This document shows positions 26,376 to 33,782 of a stretch of 64,000 nt of DNA, one piece after another; position 1 is the first letter of the stretch, and every line of letters begins with the position of its first letter. Both the position numbers and the translations under genes were made by a program. The notes beneath the pieces were generated by a model. The model did no database searches, was not told where the DNA came from, and was given only the letters and a program-made list of their open reading frames with translations. The stretch comes from Thiogranum longum (GTDB lineage Bacteria > Pseudomonadota > Gammaproteobacteria > DSM-19610): the NCBI RefSeq assembly GCF_004339085.1, contig NZ_SMFX01000001.1, forward strand, positions 1,744,242-1,808,241, given 5' to 3'.

Positions 26376-29135
26376 ATGGCCAGTGAAGTACCCAATACCC
26401 GAAAAGGGTTTCTACTCCTGGAAACCGGTCTTCACTTGCTGGCAATTGCGCTTGTTTACACGATTCAATCCAGCGTAATCCCGCTCCAGGACCTTTACAA
26501 GCTGACAGGCTTTCTAACAGCGGTTTCGGCGCTGCGCGTACTGTCCGCCATGCCCGAAAGCAACAAGGGCGCCATCAGTGGCGCCTACGGACATCAGGGT
26601 GGCATCCTTGAATACCTTTGTGCCGTGCTACTCGGTCTGGTATGGGGCGCTGTTCCTACTGCACTCGAATACACACTGGGCGCCAATATATCGACCCAAA
26701 GTATATTCCCCCTCGCCGTTATTGCAGTGGGACTCGGGGTATTCACCGGCTCTGCTCTCAACACACGTCTGCTAATGGCCTTTGCTTTTCCTGCCTGCCT
26801 GTTGCCGATCGCATGGCATGCGCAACTCCAGCAGATTCCTGCAGTGACAAGCTGGTCACTTGCCCTGCTGGCACTACTCGCCGTTGCCCAGGCAAGCCGT
26901 GGCATTGAAGCATTGATAGAACGCTTCCTGCAGATTTCCCGCGGCAACACCGACCTGGTAAAAAACCTTGCACAGACGCGCGACGAAGCACTTGCCGCCC
27001 AGGCGGAGGCCGAGACCGCAAACCAGGCCCTCCAGCTGGAAATAGCAGAACGGGAAAAGGCCGAGCAGAAAATCATTGCTTCGGAACGGGAGCTGAGTCG
27101 CATCCTCGATGACATGATGGATACCTATTTCCAGGTTGCCGCTGACGGGAAGATTGCACGTGTTTCACCTTCGGTCGAAATAATGCTGGGATATGAAGTC
27201 GACGATATCAAGGGCCGTCCCTGGAATGATCTGTTCGCCACACGTCAGGCTGCCGACAGCTTCCGAAACCGGCTCGAATCAGCCTTCGGTGTTATACAAA
27301 ATCATGAAGTCCGCCTGCTTCACCGTGATGGCCGGGAAATCTGGGTGTCGATCAATGCCCACTACCGCCAGGATGCACGCGGAAATACCGAAGGGTTTGA
27401 AGGTGTGGCTCGCGATACGACAGAAGCACGTCTGGCCAAGGACAACCTGTTCCGGGAGAAAGAGCTTTGGCAGGTCACCCTTGAGTCAATTGCTGACGGG
27501 GTCATCACAACCGACCTTGCCGGTCACGTCAGCTATCTGAATTCCGTGGCGGAACACATGACTGGCTGGTCTATTGATGAAGCACGGAAACAACCTCTGA
27601 AGGATGTCATGCAACTTGGCAACGAGGCAGACCCCGGGGAACCCGTCGAGTTACCGATGGAGGAATGGCTGGAAAAAGGCAAGAAAGCCGACCTGCAGGA
27701 ACCCGCTATTCTGTTCCGTCGTGACCGGGCAAGTGAATCTGCGATTGAGCTCAGCGGTGCACCGATCAAGAACCTGAACGCTGAAGTCATCGGGTCGGTT
27801 ATGGTCTTCCACGACGTTACCAAACTTCGGGCACTCGCCATGCAGCTCGCCTACCAGGCCACCCATGACGCACTGACAGGACTGATCAACCGTGTCGAAT
27901 TCGACACACGTGTCGAACAGGCCATTCACAGCGCCAATCGCGGCGAAAAGCAGCATGCCATGTTCTACATGGACCTGGACCAGTTCAAGGTGGTTAACGA
28001 TACCTGCGGTCACCCCGCGGGTGACGAACTGTTAAAGCAGATATCCGGGCAACTGCGTTCGGCGCTGCGCGAGTCGGACCTGCTGGCACGGCTGGGCGGT
28101 GATGAATTCGGTGTATTACTGGTTGGCTGCCCTCTGACCATCGCAGAAGGCATTGCCGACAAGCTGAGGCAGCTGGTCGAAGATTTCCGCTTTGTCTGGG
28201 AAGAAAACCTGTTCCGGATCGGTGTGAGTATTGGCGTTGTCCCCATCAACAGCACTGAAACCGACCTGACGGAGCTGATGCGCGCCGCAGATTCCGCCTG
28301 CTACGTGGCAAAAGAGAATGGCCGTAACCAGGTGCACGTATCTCGCCCCGATGACGCAAAAATTGCCGAGCAACACGGTCAGATGCAGTGGATGCAGCGC
28401 ATTCAGCGTGCCGTCGAGGAAGATGAATTTACCCTGCATTTCCAGCCTATCAAGGCTATCGAGGGCAGCCTCGAGGAACGTGTACACGGTGAAGTTCTAC
28501 TGCGCATGGTCGATGACAAAGGCACAGACGCGGAACGCATTATCGCACCATTGGCATTCCTGCCGGCTGCGGAGCGCTATCACCTCATGCCGATTATCGA
28601 CCGCTGGGTGCTGAAGAAAACGTTACACCACCTGGCGAATAACACAGCAACTACACGCCATATCGCCACCTGCTCGATCAACCTCTCCGGCCAGTCGGTC
28701 TCAGACCTGAAGATGCTCAATTTCATCACTGAACTGATAACAGAAACAGACGTTGATCCGCGCCGGCTATGCTTTGAAATTACCGAAAGCGCGGTAATCG
28801 CCAACATGGATATAGCCGGTCAGTTCGTCAACAGACTGCGCAGCATAGGTTGTCGGTTTGCACTCGATGATTTTGGGTCCGGACTGAGCACTTTTGACTA
28901 CCTGAAACGGCTCCAGGTTGACTATGTGAAACTGGACGGAGTACTGGTCCGTGACGTGGCGACCAACCGGGTGAGCCAGGCCATGGTGCACGCCATCAAC
29001 TACGTTGTTCACGTTATGGGCATGAAGTCGATCGCCGAATATGTCGAGTCTGACGAAATTACGGAAGCACTGCGCAAGCTGTCAGTGGACTACGCGCAGG
29101 GCTACGCCATCGGCAAACCCGAGCCCTTCTGCTGA
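26376..29135 (+). CDS. Membrane GGDEF-EAL protein with PAS domains
   Basis: A 919-residue cyclic-di-GMP protein. Residues 1-190 hold several membrane helices, then a coiled coil, two PAS domains (about 235-350 and 365-490), a GGDEF domain with intact GGDEF near residue 575 and a possible inhibitory site RESD just before it, and an EAL domain with GEVLLR in place of EAL, FEITES and DDFGSG. Both synthesis and breakdown motifs look usable, so the protein may switch between activities depending on what the PAS domains sense. Confidence 0.93.
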   Translation: MASEVPNTRKGFLLLETGLHLLAIALVYTIQSSVIPLQDLYKLTGFLTAVSALRVLSAMPESNKGAISGAYGHQGGILEYLCAVLLGLVWGAVPTALEYTLGANISTQSIFPLAVIAVGLGVFTGSALNTRLLMAFAFPACLLPIAWHAQLQQIPAVTSWSLALLALLAVAQASRGIEALIERFLQISRGNTDLVKNLAQTRDEALAAQAEAETANQALQLEIAEREKAEQKIIASERELSRILDDMMDTYFQVAADGKIARVSPSVEIMLGYEVDDIKGRPWNDLFATRQAADSFRNRLESAFGVIQNHEVRLLHRDGREIWVSINAHYRQDARGNTEGFEGVARDTTEARLAKDNLFREKELWQVTLESIADGVITTDLAGHVSYLNSVAEHMTGWSIDEARKQPLKDVMQLGNEADPGEPVELPMEEWLEKGKKADLQEPAILFRRDRASESAIELSGAPIKNLNAEVIGSVMVFHDVTKLRALAMQLAYQATHDALTGLINRVEFDTRVEQAIHSANRGEKQHAMFYMDLDQFKVVNDTCGHPAGDELLKQISGQLRSALRESDLLARLGGDEFGVLLVGCPLTIAEGIADKLRQLVEDFRFVWEENLFRIGVSIGVVPINSTETDLTELMRAADSACYVAKENGRNQVHVSRPDDAKIAEQHGQMQWMQRIQRAVEEDEFTLHFQPIKAIEGSLEERVHGEVLLRMVDDKGTDAERIIAPLAFLPAAERYHLMPIIDRWVLKKTLHHLANNTATTRHIATCSINLSGQSVSDLKMLNFITELITETDVDPRRLCFEITESAVIANMDIAGQFVNRLRSIGCRFALDDFGSGLSTFDYLKRLQVDYVKLDGVLVRDVATNRVSQAMVHAINYVVHVMGMKSIAEYVESDEITEALRKLSVDYAQGYAIGKPEPFC

Positions 29136-29171
29136 TACTGTTACAACGCGTCCTTTGCTATATTACTGTCT

Positions 29172-29579
29172 ATGGCTGACCTGTTTACTGTAACCGCCCC
29201 GCTGGCAATCCGTCTTCCCGACGGGCGCAAGGAAGTTGTGGTTGAAAAACTGTCCTATAGCGACGGTTTGATCTACCTGCCACCGTTCTGGCCGGAAATG
29301 AATATTGAAGATGCGCTTCGATTTATACCGGGGCCCATCAAGGGTGATGGCCCGTGGAAAATTGGCGAGTCGGTGGTCGCCGTACTCGCCTGCCATGGTA
29401 CCGATGCACAACTGGCCAGTGATTTCTCCAGCTGGCAGTCCTACCTGATGCAGGTCGACGATGCCTACCCGCAGCGCGCGGAAATAGAGAAACTGATGAA
29501 GACCCACGCCGCCCGGGCGGCCGGCCTGGACCTGTGCGACCCGCGTTTCAGTCGCCCGGATGACGCCCAGGACAAATAA
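29172..29579 (+). CDS. Conserved protein of unknown function
   Basis: A 135-residue protein starting MADLFTVTAPLAIRLPDGRK; the N-terminal half looks beta-rich and contains YLPPFWPEM, the C-terminal half helical. No signal peptide or known motif. The gene is 36 bases after the GGDEF-EAL gene and converges with the gene ending at 29591. I do not recognise the family. Confidence 0.6.
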   Translation: MADLFTVTAPLAIRLPDGRKEVVVEKLSYSDGLIYLPPFWPEMNIEDALRFIPGPIKGDGPWKIGESVVAVLACHGTDAQLASDFSSWQSYLMQVDDAYPQRAEIEKLMKTHAARAAGLDLCDPRFSRPDDAQDK

Positions 29580-29590
29580 ACCGGCCAGAC

Positions 29591-29911
29591 TCAGGCGATA
29601 ATTTCTGTCAGGGTGATATCACCCGTGGTATCGACGATCACTTCTTCAACGTGCGGGACACGGCTGAGAATATAACCGGACATCAGGCTGACCATTTTTT
29701 TGTTCTCGGTGTGAAATGCACCCAGCACACGGTCTGCGACAATCTGGCAGCGCTGGTACAAATCCGGCTTTTCGACCCAGAAGCGGCTCATCTGCCATCC
29801 CCTGTCCATATCGGCATCCATTTTGGCGTAGAATTCCTCCGCCTCCTTCAACATCTGTTCAGGGACTTCGATGTTGAAGGTTTGATCGTCGATGGTCAGT
29901 TTCAATATCAT
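29591..29911 (-). CDS. Conserved small protein of unknown function
   Basis: A 106-residue soluble protein: MILKLTIDDQTFNIEVPEQM, an EFYAKMDADMDRGWQMSRFW middle and a C-terminus rich in V/T/I. One cysteine (YQRCQIVADR). No motif I recognise. It is divergent from the PKHD-type oxygenase gene with about 40 bases between starts. Confidence 0.62.
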   Translation of the reverse strand: MILKLTIDDQTFNIEVPEQMLKEAEEFYAKMDADMDRGWQMSRFWVEKPDLYQRCQIVADRVLGAFHTENKKMVSLMSGYILSRVPHVEEVIVDTTGDITLTEIIA

Positions 29912-29952
29912 CGTGGATTCTCCGACTCACGTTTTAAAATTCAGGATACAGC

Positions 29953-30627
29953 ATGCTGGTTGTCATTCCCGCCGTACTCGGCAAGACACAACTCGAACAG
30001 GTTCACGCGTTACTCGAAAACGGCCCGTTTGTTGATGGCCGCCTGTCGGCGGGCACACGCGCCAGACAGGTCAAACAGAACGAGGAACTGCAATCCGCTG
30101 CCGCACAGATGGAGCGCCTCAACAGTATCGTGATGGGCGCACTGGTACAGCATCCGCACTACCAGGCAGCCGCGATGCCGGTTCGTGTCGCCTCACCCTT
30201 CTACGCCCGCTATACCAAAGGCATGCATTACGGCGATCACATTGACGACCCGGTCATGGGACCACCGGGCGGGCAATATCGTTCCGACATTTCCACCACG
30301 GTGTTTCTGAATGAACCCGACTGCTACGAAGGTGGCGAACTGGTCATTCGTACCGGTTTCGGCGACCAGGCCTTCAAGCCGGCCGCCGGCGACGCGATTA
30401 TCTACCCGTCTTCCAGCCTGCACCATGTGGCCGAAGTCACCCGTGGCGAACGGCTGGTAGCCGTCACCTGGACCCAGAGCATGGTGCGTGACCCGGCGCG
30501 GCGTGAAATCCTCTACCAGCTTTACCAGGCCCGCGAGAGCCTGCTGAAGAGCCGGCCCGACGACAGCGAAACCACTCGGGTTGATCATGCCTACGTCAAC
30601 CTGATGCGCCTGTGGGCAGCATTATAG
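29953..30627 (+). CDS. PKHD-type Fe(II)/2OG hydroxylase (PiuC/YbiX family)
   Basis: A 224-residue protein with the family's MLVVIPAVLGKTQLEQVHAL start, iron ligands in YGDHIDDPVM (HxD) and LHHVAEVTRGERLVAVTWTQ (distal His and the Arg for 2-oxoglutarate), and the FLNEPDCYEGGELVI part. The family is often linked to iron uptake (PiuC beside siderophore receptors), but no receptor is next to it here. Confidence 0.92.
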   Translation: MLVVIPAVLGKTQLEQVHALLENGPFVDGRLSAGTRARQVKQNEELQSAAAQMERLNSIVMGALVQHPHYQAAAMPVRVASPFYARYTKGMHYGDHIDDPVMGPPGGQYRSDISTTVFLNEPDCYEGGELVIRTGFGDQAFKPAAGDAIIYPSSSLHHVAEVTRGERLVAVTWTQSMVRDPARREILYQLYQARESLLKSRPDDSETTRVDHAYVNLMRLWAAL

Positions 30628-30637
30628 CCCGCCGCAT

Positions 30638-30671
30638 AAAAAACGGGCCGAGTGCACTGCACATCGGCCCG
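30638..30671 (-). terminator. Intrinsic terminator for the 67-residue protein gene
   Basis: Stem CGGGCCGA/TCGGCCCG with a 12-base loop, followed on the minus strand by six T (30643-30638). It lies 25 bases after the stop of the minus-strand gene at 30696-30899 and also faces the convergent hydroxylase gene. Confidence 0.85.
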
Positions 30672-30695
30672 CCATAAAACCCGAATGCCCTGGAG

Positions 30696-30899
30696 TTAAG
30701 GGTGCGAGCCTTTTTCCTTGTGCGCCAGATCAACCAGCTTCATGGACAAATCACGGTATTCCTGACGGTACCCGGCCAGTTCGTGACCTTCAGGGGCCGC
30801 GAAATATTCTTCCTGGGAAACGCCGTGCTGATGTTCATACTCGATGAACTTCTTCTGCATCTCGATCAACTTCTTGATCAACTCTGTCTTCTCGCTCAT
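30696..30899 (-). CDS. Small helical protein of unknown function
   Basis: A 67-residue charged protein, MSEKTELIKKLIEMQKKFIE at the start and KLVDLAHKEKGSHP at the end, almost surely two helices. No cysteine, no signal peptide. It follows the cysteine-free DsrC-like gene on the same strand by about 110 bases and has its own terminator. I cannot name it; its place beside the dsr region suggests, without proof, a link to sulfur metabolism. Confidence 0.6.
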   Translation of the reverse strand: MSEKTELIKKLIEMQKKFIEYEHQHGVSQEEYFAAPEGHELAGYRQEYRDLSMKLVDLAHKEKGSHP

Positions 30900-31012
30900 G
30901 GTCTTGCCTCCAAAGCGTTTGGTTCTACAGGCATACGCCGCTCAATATGAGTGCGGCGAAATATATTACGAATTGCTAATTCCCGCCATATCCCCAATGG
31001 GCAGGCCGGGAA

Positions 31013-31351
31013 TCAATAGCCACCCTTGCGTGTGGACTGCGGTAAACCGGCAATTTTACGGCCCTGCTTGCTGGGCATGCCCGGAAACATGTTGTACATG
31101 GTTTTACTGGTCGGCTTGTCGCCCCACTTTTTGGCCATCGCCTTGAGGATGGTGCGCTCGTTAGGCTCGACACCGCCGTTATTGTAGTGCTCATCACGCA
31201 GGTACATCACGACGTCCCAGTGTTTTTCGGTCATTTCCAACTTGTCGGCATCAGCGATTGCCTGACCGACGGCTTCAGTCCAGTCTTCCGCATTGACCAG
31301 GTAACCGTTGTCTGTGGTTTCTACCGTTTTGCCATCAACTTCAAGAGCCAT
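31013..31351 (-). CDS. DsrC/TusE-like protein without cysteines (RspA-type)
   Basis: A 112-residue member of the DsrC superfamily: MALEVDGKTVETTDNGYLVN, then EKHWDVVMYLRDEHY and a C-terminal arm KQGRKIAGLPQSTRKGGY. In the true DsrC at 37397-37729 the arm is KQACKYAGLPKPTGCV. Here the position of the first cysteine is Arg and the last is missing, and the protein has no cysteine at all, so it cannot carry a sulfur chain. Cysteine-free members (RspA) are thought to be regulatory. GGAG lies 8-9 bases before the start. Confidence 0.85.
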   Translation of the reverse strand: MALEVDGKTVETTDNGYLVNAEDWTEAVGQAIADADKLEMTEKHWDVVMYLRDEHYNNGGVEPNERTILKAMAKKWGDKPTSKTMYNMFPGMPSKQGRKIAGLPQSTRKGGY

Positions 31352-31396
31352 GCTATATCTCCATCTATTTCATTAAGTTAATATATATAGTTAAGG

Positions 31397-31410
31397 TTAA
31401 CTCTAGTTAA
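31397..31410. promoter_or_regulatory. Short palindrome upstream of the DsrC-like gene
   Basis: TTAACT-CT-AGTTAA, a perfect 6-bp inverted repeat with two-base spacer, 46 bases before the start of the DsrC-like gene, in an A/T-rich stretch with a TATATATTAA box. It could be an operator; no known regulator site matches. Confidence 0.4.
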
Positions 31411-31420
31411 TAAAACTTTC

Positions 31421-31464
31421 GTCATCCCGGCGCACCTTGTCATTCTGGCGCACGCGGGAATCTA
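31421..31464. repeat. Dispersed-repeat-like sequence between minus-strand genes
   Basis: Two similar 15-base copies, GTCATCCCGGCGCAC (31421-31435) and GTCATTCTGGCGCAC (31439-31453), followed by GCGGGAATCTACAG. This is the form of a common intergenic repeat in proteobacteria (GTCATTCCGGCGCACGCGGGAATC type). It sits between the Cas6-like gene and the DsrC-like gene. Confidence 0.55.
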
Positions 31465-31479
31465 CAGCCGCATAACAAA

Positions 31480-32187
31480 TCACTTCTTGTCAGCCGTCAC
31501 CTCGTGTACCGCGCGTATGCCCTTATGGGGTAAAAACAGACCGCAGCCCATTTTCCGGTGTGAACCTATACCCACCTGCTGGAGACGAACCGCCTGCTCC
31601 GGCTCAAGGTCCGCGAGCATGACACTGCGCGTATAGAGGTCGCCCTCCGGGTGCTGGATGGCATGCGCGCGTCCGCACAACAATTTGCGGACCGGCACTT
31701 CCAGTGCCTGCAGTTGTTCTGCGGCATAGCGCATGAAAATTTCCTCGTCTTCGTGGTCCATGCCTTCGGGCACCACCACGTAGCGGGCAAACTGGGTCGA
31801 CATGGTACTGAACAAGCGGGTTTTCGCTTTGCCGACTTCCAGAAGATGTCCATCGATGTCCAATTCGGTGCCGGTCAGCTCGCCGGCATCATCAATTCGA
31901 CTGGCCGGTACGCGTAGCGTCATACGCGAGCGCTTCGACAGGTACAACAGCTCATTGACCGGATCTTCGGGGCGCATCCAGCCGTTGCCGGATTCAGCAC
32001 CGTGAATCAGGTGGATACCTGCCAACGGTTCTTCAGCAATCCACGGCAAAGCCCCGAGGATAGCCTGCGAAAAACTGTGCGCGTGATCCAGCGGCAAACA
32101 CTTGCAGCTGATGTTATAGACAAGATCGACAACGTCGCCGGGGACGGTATAGGGCGTGTTCTCGTCCTTGTCTTCTTCCCAGAACAT
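31480..32187 (-). CDS. cas6: Orphan Cas6/Cmx6-like protein
   Basis: A 235-residue protein. The phrases YTVPGDVVDLVYNISCKCLP, HAHSFSQAILGALPWIAEEP, IHLIHGAESGNGWMRP, RKLLCGRAHAIQ and GCGLFLPHKGI match, from memory, proteins annotated as type I-MYXAN Cas6/Cmx6, RNA-processing endonucleases. The histidines near residues 34-36 could be catalytic. No other cas gene or CRISPR array is present in the window, so it is an orphan beside the dsr operon. It is the last gene of a minus-strand unit with the 64-residue protein and the TauD-like oxygenase. Confidence 0.72.
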   Translation of the reverse strand: MFWEEDKDENTPYTVPGDVVDLVYNISCKCLPLDHAHSFSQAILGALPWIAEEPLAGIHLIHGAESGNGWMRPEDPVNELLYLSKRSRMTLRVPASRIDDAGELTGTELDIDGHLLEVGKAKTRLFSTMSTQFARYVVVPEGMDHEDEEIFMRYAAEQLQALEVPVRKLLCGRAHAIQHPEGDLYTRSVMLADLEPEQAVRLQQVGIGSHRKMGCGLFLPHKGIRAVHEVTADKK

Positions 32188-32193
32188 TGGTCG

Positions 32194-32388
32194 TTACCTT
32201 TTCCCCGCGGCAGCAAATGCCGCTTCCAGACGATCTTCCCAGCCTTCCGGCGTATCCAGGTAGGGTGGCCGCACGTCCATCTGGAAGAACAGTTCGCCAC
32301 CACGGGCCTTTTCCTCAACCAGGCTGACCAACTCGTCAAATGACTTCAATTCGTGGTGCTGCAACAAGATCTCACTAAGACATAACAT
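32194..32388 (-). CDS. 64-residue protein between TauD-like and Cas6-like genes
   Basis: A small acidic protein starting MLCLSEILLQHHELKSFDEL and containing ELFFQMDVRPPYLDTPEGW. Start chosen at 32388, where AGGTG stands 8 bases before the ATG and overlap with the upstream gene is avoided; a start seven codons earlier is possible. It lies 6 bases before the Cas6-like start, so it probably works with that protein. No known family is recognised. Confidence 0.62.
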   Translation of the reverse strand: MLCLSEILLQHHELKSFDELVSLVEEKARGGELFFQMDVRPPYLDTPEGWEDRLEAAFAAAGKR

Positions 32389-32389
32389 G

Positions 32390-33319
32390 TTATTCACCTG
32401 AGCCTGCATCGGAGTCCATCACACGGTCGAAGTAACGCGCCCGGTATAAAAGTCGCGAAACATCGTCGCTTCCATGGCTGAAACCGGTACGACAGTGCAG
32501 CGCATTGTTGCTGACGACGCCCTCTCCCGCTTCAAGCCGGTGGCGAAATATATAGGGCGAGTCCTGTTGAAACAAGTTCAAAAGACATTCTGCCGCAGCC
32601 TGTGTGGTTGAATCCGCCTTCCACTCGATATTCCTGGCGCGTGCCGAGTAGCGCATATGCAGGCAACCCCGGGGATCTATGGAAAATACCGGCCCGGTCT
32701 GGCGCGGCCGCAACTGCTGCCCGTTCTGGATATTGGGCGGGATGGCCATGGCATCGGGCGCCATCAGTGCACGAATAAAATCGGGGTTCTCGTCGCGCAG
32801 CTGTATATAGGCTATTTCATGATCCAGGAAAGCATTCTCCCCGCCTGTTTCCGCCGGCTGCACGCAATGCAGAATGACACCGCGTATCTGTCGGTCAAGG
32901 GAGTTGTAGTAACCATCGGTATGCCAGTTCAACGGTCGGTTGGTATAGGGGATATATTCGCCCTGCTGACGTTTCTCCACCACGGTGAGAGAAGTGATAC
33001 CGTCGTCATCTGCACACAGGTTGCTATCGAGACGTTCGAGCCCCAGCAAGCGACCCAGCGCGCGAATCATAGTCTTGCCACCTGGCTGCGGGGATTTTAT
33101 ACGGTAAAACGCGATATTGGTGTGCGCCAGCGCCGATAGAATCGCACCAATTTCACTTGCCTGCGGGGCCAGACCATCGGAAATTTCCGTCATCAGCCCG
33201 GCGCTGTCTGCCGGCCAGTCGGCCAGTTTGCGTTCGCGCCAGGCGACATAGGCCGTATCCGTATCCGGGTCGAACGGCGAGTCCACCACTGACAACGTGC
33301 TGCAGGAAGCGTTTGGCAT
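32390..33319 (-). CDS. TauD/TfdA-family dioxygenase
   Basis: A 309-residue iron/2-oxoglutarate oxygenase. NWHTDGYYN holds the HxD ligands, and SNNALHCRTGF the distal histidine region with Arg. TauD enzymes release sulfite from taurine and related sulfonates, but this subfamily's substrate is not evident; YIPYTNRPLNWHTD is typical of the TauD/gamma-butyrobetaine-like group. It is first in the three-gene minus-strand unit and divergent from dsrA. The dsr promoter region lies between them. Confidence 0.85.
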   Translation of the reverse strand: MPNASCSTLSVVDSPFDPDTDTAYVAWRERKLADWPADSAGLMTEISDGLAPQASEIGAILSALAHTNIAFYRIKSPQPGGKTMIRALGRLLGLERLDSNLCADDDGITSLTVVEKRQQGEYIPYTNRPLNWHTDGYYNSLDRQIRGVILHCVQPAETGGENAFLDHEIAYIQLRDENPDFIRALMAPDAMAIPPNIQNGQQLRPRQTGPVFSIDPRGCLHMRYSARARNIEWKADSTTQAAAECLLNLFQQDSPYIFRHRLEAGEGVVSNNALHCRTGFSHGSDDVSRLLYRARYFDRVMDSDAGSGE

Positions 33320-33497
33320 CTTTTGGCGTGACCTTGAATAGCTGCTGTGAAAAAAGCATTTTACCAGATTTGTACCCTCGCGAATCCGCTAATGCATGGT
33401 TTTTTCAAGGGTTACTTGCAAGGAAGCGTACACCGAAGAAAAATTTATACACCAATCAATCTATAAGCAACTGATAATATTCAAACATTCTCCAATC

Positions 33498-33527
33498 TTG
33501 GCAATTTAGCCGGGCAGACCGTATAAT
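33498..33527 (+). promoter_or_regulatory. Predicted sigma-70 promoter of the dsr operon
   Basis: TTGGCA (33498-33503) and a perfect TATAAT (33522-33527) separated by 18 bases. The start of transcription would be about 33534, giving a leader of about 250 bases before dsrA. No other equally good pair is seen in the 463-base gap between the TauD-like gene and dsrA. Confidence 0.72.
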
Positions 33528-33559
33528 CGCCCGCCGCGGTGGGGCCGATTCCGGCCTAT

Positions 33560-33600
33560 CCCATTGGGGATAGTGTTGCTGTTCAAACACACCCCAAGGG
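33560..33600 (+). promoter_or_regulatory. First hairpin of the dsrA leader
   Basis: Two stacked stems: CCC-A-TTGGGG with CCCCAA-GGG, then GTGTT with AACAC, separated by a small internal loop; the apex is about eight bases. It lies about 26 bases after the predicted start of transcription and has no T-run, so it is a leader structure rather than a terminator. Confidence 0.6.
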
Positions 33601-33651
33601 TAGGGTTCTCTGAGGTGCACGAGACTCCTAGACTTCATCTCGCCCAGTGAG

Positions 33652-33694
33652 GGAGTTCCGCGTATCGGGAATCCGGTTCCGATACGGGAACTTC
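33652..33694 (+). promoter_or_regulatory. Second, long hairpin of the dsrA leader
   Basis: About 18 base pairs with two single-base bulges and a 5-base loop: GGAGTTCC-CGTATCGG-AA on the left (33652-33671) pairs with TTCCGATACG-GGAACTTC on the right (33677-33694). It ends about 90 bases before the dsrA start codon. No T-run follows. It may stabilise the message or be a regulatory target. The remaining leader to 33783 shows only the ribosome site GGAAGGAG. Confidence 0.72.
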
Positions 33695-33782
33695 AATCTC
33701 ATTAAATGTGAAGTACAGAAGACAGTTTAATTAATGTAACGGCGGCTTACGCCACGACACATACAACAGGAAGGAGACGGCC

